Positions 4,484 to 6,321 of a stretch of 6,321 nucleotides of DNA are shown here, piece after piece (position 1 is the stretch's first letter; each line of letters opens with the position of its first letter). Under the pieces are notes generated by a model. That model did not search any database and had not been told where the DNA came from. It saw nothing but the letters and a program-made list of their open reading frames with translations. The position numbers and the translations under genes are program-made. The DNA comes from Alphaproteobacteria bacterium (GTDB taxonomy: Bacteria; Pseudomonadota; Alphaproteobacteria; RUG11792): NCBI GenBank assembly GCA_025998575.1, contig BNWD01000038.1:1-6321 (forward strand). The letters run 5' to 3'.

Positions 4484-6321
4484 TCATATAACAACGTTGA
4501 CGATTTTATTTTTGACAGTGATGATTTTTTTGATGTTAGATTTGTCCGCAATTGTGCCTAGTGTTTTGAGGGCTGCCGTTTCCAATGTTTGTTCGTCTGC
4601 GTCAGGCTCGATCTCGAACGTAGCTTTGAGTTTGCCATTGAGTTGGACGGCAATTGTTATCGTCTCCAAAGCGGCTAATTTATCGTCTATCTCGGGCCAA
4701 GCTGCATTTTGCAATTGATCATCAGCCAGCATAACCTCAAACATTTCATGCGCGATATGCGGGGTAATCGGGCAAAGAGACTTTATGAAACTTGTGAATG
4801 CAAATTTTAACGATGCAGCAGACTCATGTTCGAACCGATCTTCAATTTCATTGAATAGCTCTCTTAAGAACGCAACTGTTTTGTTTAGCGAAATATTGTC
4901 GTAACTTTTCGTTATTTTTTTCAAGTAAATATGAGTTAATTTTATTAAATTTTCCGTGCCTTGCTCGTTTTCTTTTGTCTTTGCTAAAATTTTATTAAAC
5001 AAATTCCAGACCCTATTTAGGAAACGCCAAGAACCATCCAGAGCATTCGTATTCCACTCCAAATCCTTCTCAGGCGGAGTGTCAGAAACGATGAATAATC
5101 GCAGTGCATCGACACCGTGCGAGTCGATAATTTCCTGGGGATTAATGACATTTTTCTTGGATTTACTCATTTTTTCGAACGAATATTCGATAACCTCTTT
5201 GCCATCTTTGTCTACCATTTTTCCGTCAGCAGATTTCGCGACCTCGTCCGGATAGATCCATTCTCCATCAGAATTTTTGAACGATTTGTGGCAAACCATG
5301 CCTTGAGTTAGTAAGTTTTTGAACGGAATGTCAGCATTGAGATAACCTAAGTCGCGGAGCGCCAAAACGAAAAAACGAGCGTACAAAAGATGCATAACGG
5401 CATGCTCAACACCGCCAATGCAAAGCTCGACAGGCATAGCAGCGTCAGCAATTTTCTTATCGATAACGCCATCGTAATGCGGGCAAAGATAACGTATAAA
5501 ATACCATGAAGATTCGAAAAATGTGTCTAGCGTGTCAGTTTCGCGCAGAGCATTTTGACCGCACTTTGGGCATTTGACGTGTTTCCAAGTTGGATGTTTA
5601 TCGAGCGGATTTCCCTTGCCATCAAACGAAACATCGTCTGGCAACAAGACAGGAAGCTCTGCTGGAATATCGCCGCATTTTTCGCAATGAATGATCGGAA
5701 TCGGACACCCCCAATACCTCTGCCTCGAGACCAGCCAGTCGCGCAATCTATAGGTAATCTGTCGTTGCCCAGCGCCTATTTCCTCAAGGCGATTAATAAT
5801 GAAAGCCTTGGCATCCTTAATGTTCATGCCATCCAAATATTGAGAATTAATCATTATTCCATCGCCAACATACGGTAAATCTTCTGTAGTTTCGATGACG
5901 CTTTTTATTTGCAAGTTGTATTTTTTAGCGAAATCAAAGTCACGTTCGTCGTGTGCAGGACAGGCGAAAACAGCGCCAGTACCGTATTCAATTAAAACAA
6001 AATTTGCTATATATATAGGCAATTTTTTGTCAGGATCCAACGGATGCGCAGCATATAAACCAGTAAATTTACCTTTTTTCTCTGTTTTTTCAAGAGCCTC
6101 TTCAGTCGTTACCATTGTTTGGCACTCGTTTATGAATGTAGCAAACTCTTTGTCACTCTCGGCCAATTCTCGAGAGATTTCATGTCCAGCGGAAATAGCG
6201 ATGAATGAGGCTCCGAATAGAGTTTCAGGCCGAGTCGAAAAGACAGGTATTTTCCTTGTGTCGTCTATAATGTCGAACGTGATAAGTGCGCCCTCGGACT
6301 TGCCAATCCAGTTCTCCTGCA
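4484..6321 (-). CDS. leuS: Leucyl-tRNA synthetase, C-terminal part (5' end outside window)
   Basis: This class I enzyme charges tRNA-Leu with leucine using ATP. The frame is open from the window edge, beginning QENWIGKSEGALITF (6319 down), typical of bacterial LeuRS, and gives 611 residues before TGA 4486-4484. A full protein is about 850 long, so the N-terminal Rossmann half with HIGH lies outside. The CP1 editing domain follows, with STRPETLFGA (about 6238-6209) and YGTGAVFACPAHDERDFDFA (5986-5927), including the editing Asp of HDERD. Next come LVSRQRYWGCPIPIIHCEKC and KCPKCG (zinc domain, about 5689-5560), then ETDTLDTFFESSWYFIRY. The KMSKS loop is at about 5172-5158. The tRNA-binding C-terminus ends IITVKNKIVNVVI. 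All visible motifs are intact. No terminator is evident after the stop, and the next DNA is an IS relic. Confidence 0.97.
   Translation of the reverse strand, partial: QENWIGKSEGALITFDIIDDTRKIPVFSTRPETLFGASFIAISAGHEISRELAESDKEFATFINECQTMVTTEEALEKTEKKGKFTGLYAAHPLDPDKKLPIYIANFVLIEYGTGAVFACPAHDERDFDFAKKYNLQIKSVIETTEDLPYVGDGIMINSQYLDGMNIKDAKAFIINRLEEIGAGQRQITYRLRDWLVSRQRYWGCPIPIIHCEKCGDIPAELPVLLPDDVSFDGKGNPLDKHPTWKHVKCPKCGQNALRETDTLDTFFESSWYFIRYLCPHYDGVIDKKIADAAMPVELCIGGVEHAVMHLLYARFFVLALRDLGYLNADIPFKNLLTQGMVCHKSFKNSDGEWIYPDEVAKSADGKMVDKDGKEVIEYSFEKMSKSKKNVINPQEIIDSHGVDALRLFIVSDTPPEKDLEWNTNALDGSWRFLNRVWNLFNKILAKTKENEQGTENLIKLTHIYLKKITKSYDNISLNKTVAFLRELFNEIEDRFEHESAASLKFAFTSFIKSLCPITPHIAHEMFEVMLADDQLQNAAWPEIDDKLAALETITIAVQLNGKLKATFEIEPDADEQTLETAALKTLGTIADKSNIKKIITVKNKIVNVVI

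Noticed and set aside
4246..4491. Cys/Tyr-rich 81-residue plus-strand frame
   Set aside because: It is antisense to the zinc-ribbon part of the minus-strand transposase relic, whose protein reading is supported by a second copy at 1220.
6164..6166. TTG at 6166 as the start of a short leucyl-tRNA synthetase
   Set aside because: The frame continues to the window edge with QENWIGKSEG and STRPETLFGA, both conserved LeuRS sequence, so the gene is cut by the window and not by evolution.

Overview
This 6.3-kb window is AT-rich. It holds two intact-looking housekeeping genes, one phage-type gene and long stretches of decayed mobile DNA. Low GC, isolated core genes between degenerate insertion-sequence relics, a lone head-tail connector gene of the HK97/gene-transfer-agent type, and a GC-rich palindromic repeat inside a reading frame together suggest a host-associated alphaproteobacterium (Rickettsiales- or Holosporales-like). 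That is an inference; no rRNA or other taxonomic marker is present.

Layout. Positions 1-1680 hold relics of an IS1-like transposase. There is a nearly full-length but stop- and frameshift-riddled plus-strand copy (about 163-802), a minus-strand N-terminal zinc-ribbon fragment (1220-981), and a plus-strand C-terminal fragment (about 1290-1529). A candidate promoter (1689-1718) and a leader hairpin precede fabZ (1840-2322, plus), which encodes the 3-hydroxyacyl-ACP dehydratase of fatty acid synthesis with both catalytic residues in place. After fabZ come an orphan Shine-Dalgarno site with a truncated reading frame (2356-2457) and a further minus-strand IS relic (about 2795-2390). An intact phage head-tail connector gene (2890-3309, plus) overlaps by 8 bases the GTG start of a second gene (3302). 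That second gene stops after 25 codons at a strong hairpin and a 65 % GC palindromic element (about 3398-3500), although the same frame then stays open to 3658. Positions 3715-4450 are another minus-strand, internally deleted IS relic, itself carrying an insert bounded by inverted repeats (3911-4056). The rest (4484-6321, minus) is the C-terminal two thirds or so of leuS, leucyl-tRNA synthetase, running off the window.

The genes do not form a pathway. fabZ (membrane lipid synthesis) and leuS (translation) are core genes separated by mobile debris. The connector and the stub after it look like a translationally coupled pair from a capsid-assembly cluster (prophage or gene transfer agent). The IS relics share a module of about 300-400 bp in several copies and account for most of the non-coding DNA. 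I found no tRNA, rRNA or CRISPR array, and no convincing new defence or metabolic system.
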